From Paractinoplanes tereljensis (GTDB lineage Bacteria; Actinomycetota; Actinomycetes; Mycobacteriales; Micromonosporaceae): a stretch of DNA of 55,641 bases. A model generated the notes under the pieces. The model did no database searches. It saw nothing but the letters and a program-made list of their open reading frames with translations, and had not been told where the DNA came from. The stretch is taken from contig NZ_BOMY01000032.1 in assembly GCF_016862435.1 (NCBI RefSeq), positions 1-55,641 on the forward strand, in the 5' to 3' direction. The position numbers and the translations under genes were made by a program. Shown one piece after another: positions 7,232 through 15,963 of the stretch. Position 1 is the first letter of the stretch; each line of letters starts with the position of its first letter.

Positions 7232-8566
7232 CCCCACCGGCGTGGACAGGCCCAGGTTGTCGCGCAGCGTGGTGCCCTCGTAGTCGGTGCGGAGGGAGCC
7301 TCGCTCCTGCAGCAGCGGGACCACCCGGTCGACGAACTCGTCCAGGCCGGTGGGGGTCAGGTGGGAGCCGATGATGAACCCGTCGGAGCCCTCGTTCTGG
7401 ACGAAATCGTGCAGGCGGTCGGCGATCTGGGTGGGCGTGCCGACGAACTCGACGTGGCCGAAGACGTGGATGGCCAGTTCGCGCAGGGAGTACTTGTTCT
7501 CCTCGGCGATGGACCGCCACTGCGCGATGGTGTCGGCCGGGTTCTGGTGGATGCGGGCGCGGCCCTGAATGATCGGCGGGCCGTCCGGGTCGGGGTCCAC
7601 GTCCGGCAGCGGGCCGTCGGGGTCGTAACCGGAGAGGTCGCGGTTCCAGACGGTCTCCAGCAGGATCTGGGCGCCGCGGCCGGTGATCTGGGCGTGCGCG
7701 ATCTCCCGGTGCCGTTCGATCGCCTCGGTCTCGGTGTCGGCCAGCACGAACGCCGCGCCGGGCAGGACCTTCACCGAGCCGGGCGGCTTTCCGTGGGCGG
7801 CCGCGCGCTGCTGGATCTCGCGGTAGAACGGCTGGGCCTCGGCGAGGGTGTGGTACGGCGAGAAGATCGCGTCGGGGCCACCGCCCGCGGCGAACTCGCG
7901 GCCCTCGCTGGACACACCGGCCTGCAGGATCACCGGCTGGCCCTGCGGGCTGCGCGGCACCGTGAAGCGGCCGCTGACGTCGAACTGCTTGCCGCTGAAG
8001 GCGAACTCGCCGGCGTCGGGGCGGCTCAGGAACCGGCCGGACTCCTTGTCGGCGGTGATGTCGCCGGCCGACCACGAGTCCCACAGCTGGCGGGCGACGG
8101 TGAGGAACTCCTGGGCCCGGACGTAGCGGTCCTCGCGGGCCAGGAAGCCGCCGCGGCGGAAGTTCCGGCCGGTGAAGGCGTCCGACGAGGTGACGATGTT
8201 CCAGCCGGCCCGGCCGCCGGACAGGTGGTCCAGAGTGGCCAGTTGGCGGGCCAGCTCGTACGGCTCGTTGAAGGTGGCGTTCAGGGTGGCCACCAGGCCG
8301 AGGTGCTCGGTCACCTCGGCCAGCGCGGCCAGGACGGTGAGCGTGTCGGGCCGGCCGATGACGTCCTGGTCGAAGATCTGGCCCTGCCGTTCGCGCAGGA
8401 CCAGGCCCTCGGCCAGGAAGAAGAAGTCGAACTTGCCGCGCTCGGCGGTCTGCGCGGCGTGCTTGAACGAGGCGAAGTCGATCTGGCTGCCGGCGGCCGG
8501 GTCGGACCAGAGGGTCTGGTGGTTCAAGCCGCCGAGGTAGTGGCCGAGGATGATCTGCTTGGTCAT
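7220..8566 (-). CDS. NtaA/SnaA/DszA-family FMN-dependent monooxygenase
   Basis: Luciferase-like TIM-barrel monooxygenase that uses FMNH2 supplied by a separate reductase. 448 aa and the opening (TKQIILGHYLGGLNHQTLW) fit the NtaA/SnaA/DszA/CmoJ branch. Other family signatures are KFDFFFLAEGLVLRERQG, HLGLVATLNATFNEPYELAR, SGGRAGWNIVTSSDAFTGRNF and QPVILQAGVSSEGREFAA. Members cleave C-S or C-N bonds or hydroxylate aminopolycarboxylates, dibenzothiophene sulfone, or N-acetyl-S-(2-succino)cysteine. It is the last gene of the riboswitch-led operon, and its ATG overlaps the stop of the preceding gene's reading order by 4 nt. The best guess is oxidative release of sulfur. No flavin reductase gene is visible in the operon. 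Confidence 0.9.
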   Translation of the reverse strand: MTKQIILGHYLGGLNHQTLWSDPAAGSQIDFASFKHAAQTAERGKFDFFFLAEGLVLRERQGQIFDQDVIGRPDTLTVLAALAEVTEHLGLVATLNATFNEPYELARQLATLDHLSGGRAGWNIVTSSDAFTGRNFRRGGFLAREDRYVRAQEFLTVARQLWDSWSAGDITADKESGRFLSRPDAGEFAFSGKQFDVSGRFTVPRSPQGQPVILQAGVSSEGREFAAGGGPDAIFSPYHTLAEAQPFYREIQQRAAAHGKPPGSVKVLPGAAFVLADTETEAIERHREIAHAQITGRGAQILLETVWNRDLSGYDPDGPLPDVDPDPDGPPIIQGRARIHQNPADTIAQWRSIAEENKYSLRELAIHVFGHVEFVGTPTQIADRLHDFVQNEGSDGFIIGSHLTPTGLDEFVDRVVPLLQERGSLRTDYEGTTLRDNLGLSTPVGSAG

Positions 8567-9681
8567 CGGAGGGCTCCGGTCGTGAGGGGAGCGAGGCCGA
8601 GCCGCTCGCGCAGGGTCGATTCGGCGTACGAGGTGCGGAACAGGCCGCGGCGCTGGAGCTCCGGCACGAGCTGGTCGGTGATCGCGGTCAGGTCGGTGGG
8701 CAGCACGCCCGGCCGCAGCCGCACCCCGGCGTAGCCGAGCTGGTGAAGTTCCTCGATCTGGTCGGCGATCTGGCCGGCGGTGCCGGCGACGATCTTCGCG
8801 TCCGAGAAGAACGCCGGATCATGGCCGCCGAACAGCACGATCAGGTCGGCGAAGACCAGAGACGGCCGCCCGTCGACCTCGGCCAGGATGTCCCGGGCGC
8901 CCGCCGGGTCGTGCGGCGTCACGAACAGGACGTCGGCGGCGCGGGCCGCCAGCTGGTACGGCACGGTGCCGTGGCCGAGGGCGGTGACCACCGGCTGGCC
9001 CTGCGGCGGGCGCGGGGTGATGGACGGGCCGCGCACCGAGAACCAGCGGCCCTCGAAGTCGATGTAGTGCAACTTCTCCCGGTCGATGAACCGCCCGGTC
9101 GCGGCGTCGCGGATCTCGGCGTCGTCGTCCCAGCTGTCCCACAGCCGGCGGACCACCTCGACGAAGTCGGCGGCCTCGTCGAACCGCTCGGCGATCAGCT
9201 GCTGGATCGCCGGATCCTGCAGGTTGTCCAGGCTGATCGCCGGGAACTCGCGGCGGCCGAACAGCGCGGTCTCGCCGCCGAGTCCACCCACCCGGATCTG
9301 CACCCCGGCCCGGCCGGTGCTGACGTAGTCGAGCGTGGCGATCGCGGTGGACACGTGGAACGGCTCGGTGTGGGTGGCGGTCACCGTCGGCACGATGCCG
9401 ATGTGCGCCGACGCCGGTGCCACCCGGGCCGCGATCAGGGTGGCGTCGAGCCGGCCGCGAACCTGGTCGACGCGGTCGTCCGGCGCGAAGTGGTCGGCCG
9501 ACTGGATGGTGAGCGAGTCGTCGATCGTCACGAAGTCGATCAGGCCGCGCTCGGCCTCGGCGACCAGCCCTTTCCAGTAGCCGGCGGTGAACAGGTCCTG
9601 CGGGCGGGCGGCCGGGTCGCGCCAGGCGTCCGGATGCCAGCCGGCGCCGTCCAGAGCGACGGCCAGGTGCAGCTGTGTCAT
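8563..9681 (-). CDS. LLM-class flavin-dependent oxidoreductase
   Basis: A second luciferase-like monooxygenase, 372 aa, starting TQLHLAVALDGAGWHPDAW. Motifs include ERGLIDFVTIDDSL, HTEPFHVSTAIATLDYVSTG, RAGVQIRVGGLGGE and PPQGQPVVTALGH. It belongs near the NtaA group but is shorter than the gene downstream. The start is the ATG at 9681, which has GGGGAAAACC just upstream; a longer frame to 9915 is antisense-like and lies inside the acetyltransferase gene. Both ends overlap neighbours by 4 nt, so it is translated as part of the operon. Its substrate is unknown; presence beside two other LLM enzymes suggests successive oxidations of one compound or parallel substrates. Confidence 0.88.
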   Translation of the reverse strand: MTQLHLAVALDGAGWHPDAWRDPAARPQDLFTAGYWKGLVAEAERGLIDFVTIDDSLTIQSADHFAPDDRVDQVRGRLDATLIAARVAPASAHIGIVPTVTATHTEPFHVSTAIATLDYVSTGRAGVQIRVGGLGGETALFGRREFPAISLDNLQDPAIQQLIAERFDEAADFVEVVRRLWDSWDDDAEIRDAATGRFIDREKLHYIDFEGRWFSVRGPSITPRPPQGQPVVTALGHGTVPYQLAARAADVLFVTPHDPAGARDILAEVDGRPSLVFADLIVLFGGHDPAFFSDAKIVAGTAGQIADQIEELHQLGYAGVRLRPGVLPTDLTAITDQLVPELQRRGLFRTSYAESTLRERLGLAPLTTGALR

Positions 9682-10373
9682 GGTTTTCCCCTTCCGGGAA
9701 CGGGACTGCGCAGCGCCGAGAAGAGAACCTTCCGGCGCACCTCGAACCCGATCGACTCGTACAGCCGGATGGCGTTGATGTTCTCGGCCGACGCGTGCAT
9801 GAACGGCGTCTCGCCGCGCTCGCGGATGTTGTGGGCAACCGCCCGGACCAGCCCGGACGCCAGGCCTTGCCCGCGGAAGTCCGGGTCGGTGCAGACCGCG
9901 CTGATCTCGGTCCAACCGGGTGGGTGCAGGCGCTCACCGGCCATCGCGATCAACGACCCATTCCGGCGTACGCCGAGGTAGGTGCCCAGTTGGTAGGTGC
10001 GCGGCGCGAACGGGCCGGGTTTGGTACGGGCCACCAGATCGAGCATCTCCGGAACGTCGGCGGCGCCGAGGACCACCGCCTCCGGGAACGGCTCGGACCG
10101 CAGCGCGCCGGTCGCGACCAGCTGGACGCCGTCGCCGGAGAACTCGACCGTCCAGCCGTCCGGCGGGGCCGAGATCTCGCCGGCCAGCAGCACCAGCGAG
10201 TCCGGCCCGACCAGCGCGAGCAGGTCGGCCCACACCTCGTCGTCCTGCACCGGCGGCACCGCCATGATCGGAGACACGTCGGCGGGGTAACGCAGCGCCC
10301 GCCCGGTGCCCTCGGCGAAGTGGGCGTGCGGGCCGGTCAGCGACTGCCAGGCCGCCTCGTCGATGACGGTCAC
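9678..10373 (-). CDS. GNAT-family N-acetyltransferase
   Basis: 231-aa protein whose C-terminal half is a GNAT domain: TEISAVCTDPDFRGQGLASG (acetyl-CoA pyrophosphate loop, RGQGLA) then ENINAIRLYESIGFEVRRK. The N-terminal half, about 1-110, is an extra region typical of two-part GNAT proteins (FR47-like). The start is GTG at 10373, forming a GTGA overlap with the stop of the preceding LLM gene; the longer frame to 11915 is a shadow. Within the operon it would N-acetylate an imported amino compound, as SnaA does before monooxygenase attack in Bacillus sulfur salvage. That role is inferred from context. Confidence 0.85.
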   Translation of the reverse strand: MTVIDEAAWQSLTGPHAHFAEGTGRALRYPADVSPIMAVPPVQDDEVWADLLALVGPDSLVLLAGEISAPPDGWTVEFSGDGVQLVATGALRSEPFPEAVVLGAADVPEMLDLVARTKPGPFAPRTYQLGTYLGVRRNGSLIAMAGERLHPPGWTEISAVCTDPDFRGQGLASGLVRAVAHNIRERGETPFMHASAENINAIRLYESIGFEVRRKVLFSALRSPVPGRGKP

Positions 10374-11545
10374 CAGTTGCCCCGCCGCTTCCACTCCGCG
10401 GCCAGCAGCTCGTAGGACCGCACCCGGTCGGGATGGTCGTGGGTGATCGTGGTGATCGCCAGTTCGTTCGCGCCGGTGGCGTCGCGCAGCTGCTCGAGCC
10501 GGTCCGCGACGGTGCGCGGCGAGCCGACCAGCTGGGTCTCGATCCGGTCCCGGACCAGCTCGCGCTCCTCGGGCGTCCACTCGTGCGCGGCGGCCTCGGC
10601 GGGCGTGGGGAACGGAATCGCGCCGACGCCGGCCCGGATGCCGCGCACCCACAGGCCGTAGCCGGACGCCAGCTCGGCGGCTTCCTCGTCGGACGAGGCC
10701 ACCACGACGTCGGCGGAGACCGCGATGTGCGGCTCGTCGAGGTACTTGGACGGGCGGAACGCCGCCCGGTACGCCTTGACCGCGTCCAGGACGGTGGACG
10801 GGCTGTGGTGGTAACCGGCCACGAACCGCAGCCCGCGCTCGCCGGCCACGGTCGCGCTGGAACCGCCGGACGCGCCCAGGATCCACACCTGGACCGGGGC
10901 GTCCTCGCCCGGGTAGGCGTGCACGGGTGCGCCGCCGGGGGAGACGTAGGTGCCGGCCAGGAAGTCGAGGATGTCGCTGATCTGGCTGTCGTAGTCGGGG
11001 GTGTACGCGCCCGGCTGCTGCAACAGGTCGAGGAACGCGGCCACCTTCCCACCCGCGGTCTTCAGCAGCGCGGTGAAGTCGTACTGCTTGGGCAGCAGCA
11101 GGCCGTTGTCGGCGCGCTTCTCGACGTCGTGTTCCCCGCCGCCGCGCAGCGCGGTGTAGGCGGAGACGGCCGCCTTGACGGTGGATCCGTCGGCCGGTTT
11201 CTGCCGCCCGATCGACCGGCCCACCCCGAGGTCGAGCCGGCCCGGGTAGGCGGCGTCGAGCAGCCCGAACTCCTCGACGGTGGCGAGGGGCTGGCGGTGT
11301 CCGAGTTGGACGCCGGCCGAGCCGAGCCGGATGGTGCTGGTGGCCGACCCGACCAGGGCGATCGACACGGCCGGGGAGACGCCGAGCACGCCGGGGTTGA
11401 GGTGGTGCTCGGCGAACCAGTAACGGTGGTAGCCGAAACGCTCGGTCTGCTGGGCGAGATCGATGAGGTTGCGCGCGGCCTCGGCGGTGCCGGTGCCGCT
11501 GCTGCGCGGTATGAGATCCAGTACGGACAGGGGCGTGGTGCTCAC
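10370..11545 (-). CDS. MsnO8-type LLM-class oxidoreductase
   Basis: Luciferase-like monooxygenase of about 391 aa. The opening LSVLDLIPRSSGTGTAEAAR, then RFGYHRYWFAEHHLNPGVLG and TIRLGSAGVQLGHRQPLATV, mark the MsnO8 branch, to which Bacillus CmoO (YtmO) belongs. FVAGYHHSPSTVLDAV and a C-terminal AITTITHDHPDRVRSYELLA complete the barrel. Start choice: the ATG at 11560 forms an ATGA overlap with the upstream stop but lacks a ribosome site. The GTG at 11545 is preceded by AGGAGGACTCCC, so I use the GTG. It likely acts with the other two LLM enzymes on the same imported substrate. Confidence 0.88.
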   Translation of the reverse strand: MSTTPLSVLDLIPRSSGTGTAEAARNLIDLAQQTERFGYHRYWFAEHHLNPGVLGVSPAVSIALVGSATSTIRLGSAGVQLGHRQPLATVEEFGLLDAAYPGRLDLGVGRSIGRQKPADGSTVKAAVSAYTALRGGGEHDVEKRADNGLLLPKQYDFTALLKTAGGKVAAFLDLLQQPGAYTPDYDSQISDILDFLAGTYVSPGGAPVHAYPGEDAPVQVWILGASGGSSATVAGERGLRFVAGYHHSPSTVLDAVKAYRAAFRPSKYLDEPHIAVSADVVVASSDEEAAELASGYGLWVRGIRAGVGAIPFPTPAEAAAHEWTPEERELVRDRIETQLVGSPRTVADRLEQLRDATGANELAITTITHDHPDRVRSYELLAAEWKRRGNW

Positions 11546-11556
11546 GGGAGTCCTCC

Positions 11557-12636
11557 TCATCGAGCGAAGGTGAAACGCGGATCTGGACGGGTCCCGTCGA
11601 CGGCGAGGTCGGCGAGAACGCGTCCGATGGCGGGCACGAACTTGAATCCGTGCCCGGAGAAGCCGGTGGCCACCACCACGGGGCCGAGGCGGTCCAGGAC
11701 GAAGTTGCTGTCGGGCGTGGTGGTGTAGGTGCAGCTGATCGGGGTGAAGTCGTCGGCGTCGACCCCGGGCAGCCAGGTGCGGGCGTAGTCGCGCAGCGCG
11801 GCCAACTGGTTCGGCTCGGGGGTGAAGTCGCGATGGTCGGGGTCGACCTCGGGCCCGATGCCGTGGAAGCCGACCTTGATGCCTTCACCCGGGGTGGCCA
11901 GGCCGTAGATGCCATCCGCGGAAGCGAAAATGTGGCCGAAGCTGGGCCAGCCGTCCTCGGGCAGCAGCGGGGCGAAGTGCGCGGGCTGCTCCTGGGTCAC
12001 CCGCAGCGGCGGCAGCGGGACCAGGTCACCGACCAGTTTGGACGCCCACGCGTTGACCGCCGCCACCACCCGGCGGGCCGGATAGGAGCCGGAATCGGTG
12101 TGCACGACCACGGAGTCCTCGCCCCGCACCTCGATCGAGGTCACCGGGGTGGAGTGCCGCACCACCGCGCCCTCCTTGGCGGCGGCCTGCTGCAGGGCCG
12201 CGACGGCGTGATCAGCGTGCAGGCGGCCGCTGTCCGGGTGGAACAGGGCCCGGGTGTCGAAGCGGATGCCGGGCCAGCGCTCGGCCGCCTCGGCCGGGGT
12301 GAGCCAGTCGCGGCGCACCCCGTTGGCGGCGAGCCCGTCGGCCAGCAGGTGCAGATGCGGGTGGTCGCCGTGGTCGACGCCGCCGGTGACGGTCAGCAGC
12401 TGGGTGTCCGTGACGTCCTCGAGTTCCCGCCACCGCGTCTGCGCCTCACGAGCGAGTCCGATGTAGACGGAGTCGGGGTAGGAGAGGCGGAAGATCCGGG
12501 ACGCGCCGTGCGAGGCGCCGCGGACGTGCCCCGCCTCGAACTGCTCCAGCAGCACCACGTCCAGGCCCCGGCGGGCCAGCTGCCAGGCCGCGGCGGAACC
12601 CATCGCCCCACCACCGACCACGACGACGTCGGTCAT
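11557..12636 (-). CDS. MSOX-family FAD-dependent amine oxidase (sarcosine / N-methyltryptophan oxidase type)
   Basis: Monomeric flavoenzyme of 359 aa. The Rossmann motif VVVGGGAMGSAAAWQLARRG is at residues 4-23, and SHGASRIFRLSYPD follows, as in monomeric sarcosine oxidase. Cys302 in ISCTYTTTPDSNFVLDRL matches the covalent-FAD cysteine of that family, and the Lys of GHGFKFVPAIG matches its active-site lysine. Such enzymes oxidise secondary amines (N-methyl amino acids, pipecolate), giving H2O2 and an imine that hydrolyses. Overlaps of 4 nt on its upstream side place it in the operon between the importer and the monooxygenases. It suggests that the imported substrate carries an N-alkyl or cyclic amine. 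Confidence 0.88.
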   Translation of the reverse strand: MTDVVVVGGGAMGSAAAWQLARRGLDVVLLEQFEAGHVRGASHGASRIFRLSYPDSVYIGLAREAQTRWRELEDVTDTQLLTVTGGVDHGDHPHLHLLADGLAANGVRRDWLTPAEAAERWPGIRFDTRALFHPDSGRLHADHAVAALQQAAAKEGAVVRHSTPVTSIEVRGEDSVVVHTDSGSYPARRVVAAVNAWASKLVGDLVPLPPLRVTQEQPAHFAPLLPEDGWPSFGHIFASADGIYGLATPGEGIKVGFHGIGPEVDPDHRDFTPEPNQLAALRDYARTWLPGVDADDFTPISCTYTTTPDSNFVLDRLGPVVVATGFSGHGFKFVPAIGRVLADLAVDGTRPDPRFTFAR

Positions 12637-14240
12637 CGAATTACCTCCGTGCTCTTCAAGGTCGGTACCGCGGCCAGCAGGCTCTTGGTGTACTCGTGCC
12701 GCGGATCGTGGAAGATCTGCTCGACGTCGCCGGACTCGACGACCTTGCCGTCCTTCATCACCAGCACCCGGTCGCTGACGTGGTAGACGACGCCGAGGTG
12801 GTGCGAGATGAAGACGTACGAGATGCCCAGCTCCGCCTGCAGATCGGCGAGCAGGTCGAGCACCTGGGCCTGGATGGACACGTCCAGCGCCGACACCGGC
12901 TCGTCGCAGACGATGACCCGGGGCTCGGGGGCGAGCGCCCGGGCGATCGCGACCCGCTGCCGCTGGCCGCCGGACAGCTGGGCCGGCCGCCGATCGAGGA
13001 CCTGCGCGCTCAGCCCGACCTGGTCGAGCAGCGCGACCACCCGGGCCCGGCGTTCGGCGCGCGGCACCCCGGCCACCGCCAGCGGCTCCGCGACGATCCG
13101 GTGCACCGGATAGCGCGGGTCGAACGAACTCAGCGGATCCTGGTAGACCACCTGGATCCGGCGGCGCAGCAGACGCTGCGACTTGGCGTCGATCTCGCTC
13201 CAGATGGTGCCGTCGACGTCGACCGTGCCGGAGTCGGCCGTTTCGAGGTCGAGCAGCAGCCGCGCGGTGGTGGTCTTGCCGGAGCCCGACTCGCCGACGA
13301 TGCCGAGCGTCTCGCCGGACCGCAACTGCAGCGACACGTCATCGACGGCGGTGATCACGCCGTACGCCTTGATCAGGTTTTTGGCCTCCAGGACGATCTC
13401 CGGTCCGGTTTCCGGCCGCGGCTGGGCGACGGGCCCGCCGACGGCGGGCGACAGCCGGGTGCCCCGGGCATGAGCGACCGGCACGGCCGCAAGCAACTGC
13501 CGGGTGTACGGGTGGGAAGGGTCCTCGAGCACCTGCCGGGTCGGGCCCTGCTCCACGAACACGCCGTCCTTCATCACCAGCACGTAATCGGCCACCGTGG
13601 ACACCACGGCCAGGTCGTGACTGATCAGCAGCAGCGCGGTGCCGGCCGCCCGGCGATGGGCGAGCAGCTGCAGGATCTGCGCCTGCACCGTCACGTCCAG
13701 CGCGGTGGTGGGTTCGTCGGCGATCAGCAGGGCCGGGTCGGCCGCGATGGCCGACGCGATGAGGGCTCGCTGCCGCAGGCCGCCGGAGAGCTGGTGCGGG
13801 TACTGCCCGGCCCGCAGTTCCGGCTGCGGCACCCCGACGTCCCGGAACAGGTCGAGCACCTTCGCGTCGACCTCGGCCCGGGGAACCGTGCCGTGCGTCC
13901 GCAGCGCCTCGCCGATTTCCGCACCCACCGTGCGGGCCGGGTCGAGCGAGACCAGCGCGTCCTGCAGCACGAACCCGACCCGCCGGCCGCGCAGCCGCCG
14001 CCACCGGCCCTCGGGCAGCCGGCGCGCGTCGGTGCCGTCGATGTCGAGGCGGTCGGCCCGCACGGTCGAGCCCCGGCCGGCCAGGCCGATCAGGCTGCGC
14101 GCGGTGACGCTCTTGCCCGACCCGGACTCGCCGACGATGGCCACGCTCTGCCCGGCCTCGATCCGGAACGAAATACCGCGGACGGCATGCACGGCCCCGA
14201 ATCTCACGTCCAGGTTCGCCACGTCCACCAGCGCCGTCAT
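12633..14240 (-). CDS. Dipeptide/nickel-type ABC transporter ATPase, two fused ATP-binding domains
   Basis: 535-aa protein carrying both ATPases (DppD-like and DppF-like) in one chain. Each half has a Walker A (GESGSGKS near residue 38; GESGSGKT near 320) and an ABC signature (LSGGLRQRALIASAI; LSGGQRQRVAIARAL). Each half also has a Walker B followed by Glu or Asp (LLIADEPTTALD; VIVCDEPVSALD). The C-terminal half ends with the oligopeptide-transporter extension HDPRHEYTKSLLAAVP. The start is the ATG at 14240 (ATGA overlap with the permease). It powers the permease pair encoded just upstream in the operon. One fused ATPase per importer is common in GsiA/YejF-type systems. Confidence 0.93.
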   Translation of the reverse strand: MTALVDVANLDVRFGAVHAVRGISFRIEAGQSVAIVGESGSGKSVTARSLIGLAGRGSTVRADRLDIDGTDARRLPEGRWRRLRGRRVGFVLQDALVSLDPARTVGAEIGEALRTHGTVPRAEVDAKVLDLFRDVGVPQPELRAGQYPHQLSGGLRQRALIASAIAADPALLIADEPTTALDVTVQAQILQLLAHRRAAGTALLLISHDLAVVSTVADYVLVMKDGVFVEQGPTRQVLEDPSHPYTRQLLAAVPVAHARGTRLSPAVGGPVAQPRPETGPEIVLEAKNLIKAYGVITAVDDVSLQLRSGETLGIVGESGSGKTTTARLLLDLETADSGTVDVDGTIWSEIDAKSQRLLRRRIQVVYQDPLSSFDPRYPVHRIVAEPLAVAGVPRAERRARVVALLDQVGLSAQVLDRRPAQLSGGQRQRVAIARALAPEPRVIVCDEPVSALDVSIQAQVLDLLADLQAELGISYVFISHHLGVVYHVSDRVLVMKDGKVVESGDVEQIFHDPRHEYTKSLLAAVPTLKSTEVIR

Positions 14241-15046
14241 GCCTGGGACCGTCCTTCCACCCGCAGCTGCAGGAACTGGCCGGCGACCGTGATCGCCAGC
14301 ACCGTGGCGGTGATGGCCAGCCCCGGGAAGATCGCCGGCCACCAGGCGACCGTGAAGTAGTCGCGACTGCTGGACAACATCGCGCCCCACTCGGCGGTCG
14401 GCGCCTGCGGGCCGAGACCGAGGAAGCTCAGCGACGACCCGATGCTGATCGCCGCGCCGATGCCGATGGTGGCCAGCACCAGCACCGGCCCGAGCGCGTT
14501 CGGCACCAGATGACGCAGGACGATCTGCGGCCGGGACCAGCCGAGCGCCTTGGCCGCCTCGAGGTAGGCGGCACCGCGGATCCGGATCACCTCGCCGCGG
14601 ACGACCCGGGCGTAGCCGGGGGTGGTGACCAGCGCGAGTCCGATGATCGAGTTGCGGACGCCCGGCCCGAGCACCGCGATGACCAGCAGCACCAGCAGCA
14701 GACCGGGGATCGACAGGAAGATGTCGAGCAGCCGGTTCACCACCGTGTTCAGGACCCGGCCGCCCTGCGCGGCCAAAACCCCGATGGCCGAGCCGGCGAT
14801 CAGGGCCAGGGCCGAGGCGGTCACCCCGATCAACAGCGACAGCCGTACGCCGGTGACCACCCGGGCGTAGATGTCCCGGCCGTTCTGATCGGTGCCGAAC
14901 CAGTGCTGTCCGCTCGGTGGGCTGAGCGTGCTCTGGATGTCGGCCGCGTTCGGGTCGGTCGCGGAGAACAGATGCGGCCAGATCGCGGCCAGGGCCAGCA
15001 CGAACAGGAAGACGAAGCTGAGTACGACGCCGGGCCGCGACCTCAT
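14237..15046 (-). CDS. ABC transporter permease, DppC type
   Basis: 269-aa inner-membrane permease. One helix near the N-terminus (VVLSFVFLFVLALAAIW) is followed by the conserved GTDQNGRDIYARVVTGVRLS that opens the DppC/OppC family, then about five helices. The coupling loop EAAKALGWSRPQIVLRHLVPN carries the EAA motif (EAAxxxG). The ATG at 15046 overlaps the stop of the DppB-like gene by 4 nt. It partners that permease, the fused ATPase and the substrate-binding lipoprotein. Confidence 0.92.
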   Translation of the reverse strand: MRSRPGVVLSFVFLFVLALAAIWPHLFSATDPNAADIQSTLSPPSGQHWFGTDQNGRDIYARVVTGVRLSLLIGVTASALALIAGSAIGVLAAQGGRVLNTVVNRLLDIFLSIPGLLLVLLVIAVLGPGVRNSIIGLALVTTPGYARVVRGEVIRIRGAAYLEAAKALGWSRPQIVLRHLVPNALGPVLVLATIGIGAAISIGSSLSFLGLGPQAPTAEWGAMLSSSRDYFTVAWWPAIFPGLAITATVLAITVAGQFLQLRVEGRSQA

Positions 15047-15963
15047 CGGACGACCTCCGGGGCTTTGCGCAGCCGCGGGTCCAGCAGCGGGTAGAGCGCG
15101 TCGACGGCCAGGTTGACCACCACGTACACCAGCGCCGAGATCAGCACGATCGCGGCGACCAGCGGGAAGTCCCGCTGGCTGATCGCGCCCACGGTCAGGT
15201 GCCCGAGCCCCTGCCGGGAGAAGACGCTCTCGATCACCACCGCGCCGCTGACGAACGCGCCCACCAGCCAGCCGGTCAGCGTGACCACCGGCAGCACCGC
15301 GTGCCGCAGGGCATGCCGCAGCAGGACCGCCGCCGACCGCAGGCCCCGGGCCCGGGCGGTGATGATGAACGGCTCCTCCAGCACCCGTTCCAGGCCCTGC
15401 CGCAGCACCTGGCTGAGCATCGCGGCCGGCGCCAGGCCGAGCGCGATCGACGGCAGCACCAGCCCGTTGAAGCCGTTCGCGCCGATCGCCGGGAACCAGT
15501 GAAGCCGGAACGAGAACACCGTCAGCAGCAGGATGCCGAGCCAGAACGACGGCACCGCGACGCTGACCACCTCGGCGGTGGCGGCCGGGCCGCGGATCCA
15601 CCGCGGCCGGTTGGCCGTCGCCACCGCCACCACCACCGAGCCGACCAGGGCGAAAGCGACGCCGCCGAGCAGCAGCGCGAACGTCGACCCGGCCTGCTGT
15701 TCGAGGGCGGTGGAGACCGCCACCCCCTGGTTGTACGAGTGGCCGAGGTCGCCGTGCAGCAGTCGCCCGAGGTAGCCGAGATACTGCTGCCAGAGCGGCT
15801 TGTCGAGGGAGTAGTCCTGGATGATCTGGGCGCGGATCTCCGGGGTGACCCGGGACTGGCCGATGATCGCGTCGACGATGCTGCCCGGAATCAGGTGCAG
15901 GGCGAGGAACGTGACCGTCACCGCGCCCCAGAGCACCAGGACCGCGGAGGCGACCCGTCTCAC
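15043..15963 (-). CDS. ABC transporter permease, DppB type
   Basis: 306-aa permease. The N-terminal helix (VLVLWGAVTVTFLALHLIPG) and the sequence DKPLWQQYLGYLGRLLHGDLGHSY... (conserved GDLGxS) are diagnostic of DppB/OppB. The EAA loop region reads ARGLRSAAVLLRHALRHAVLP. The GTG start at 15963 overlaps the binding-protein stop (GTGA). About six helices are visible. It probably forms the heterodimeric channel with the DppC-like subunit; the substrate is unknown but likely a small amino or peptide-like sulfur compound. Confidence 0.92.
   Translation of the reverse strand: MRRVASAVLVLWGAVTVTFLALHLIPGSIVDAIIGQSRVTPEIRAQIIQDYSLDKPLWQQYLGYLGRLLHGDLGHSYNQGVAVSTALEQQAGSTFALLLGGVAFALVGSVVVAVATANRPRWIRGPAATAEVVSVAVPSFWLGILLLTVFSFRLHWFPAIGANGFNGLVLPSIALGLAPAAMLSQVLRQGLERVLEEPFIITARARGLRSAAVLLRHALRHAVLPVVTLTGWLVGAFVSGAVVIESVFSRQGLGHLTVGAISQRDFPLVAAIVLISALVYVVVNLAVDALYPLLDPRLRKAPEVVR

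Noticed and set aside
8563..9915. 450-codon version of the second LLM monooxygenase
   Set aside because: The first 78 codons run through the acetyltransferase gene on the same strand in another frame. The ATG at 9681 gives the normal family start and a 4-nt overlap.
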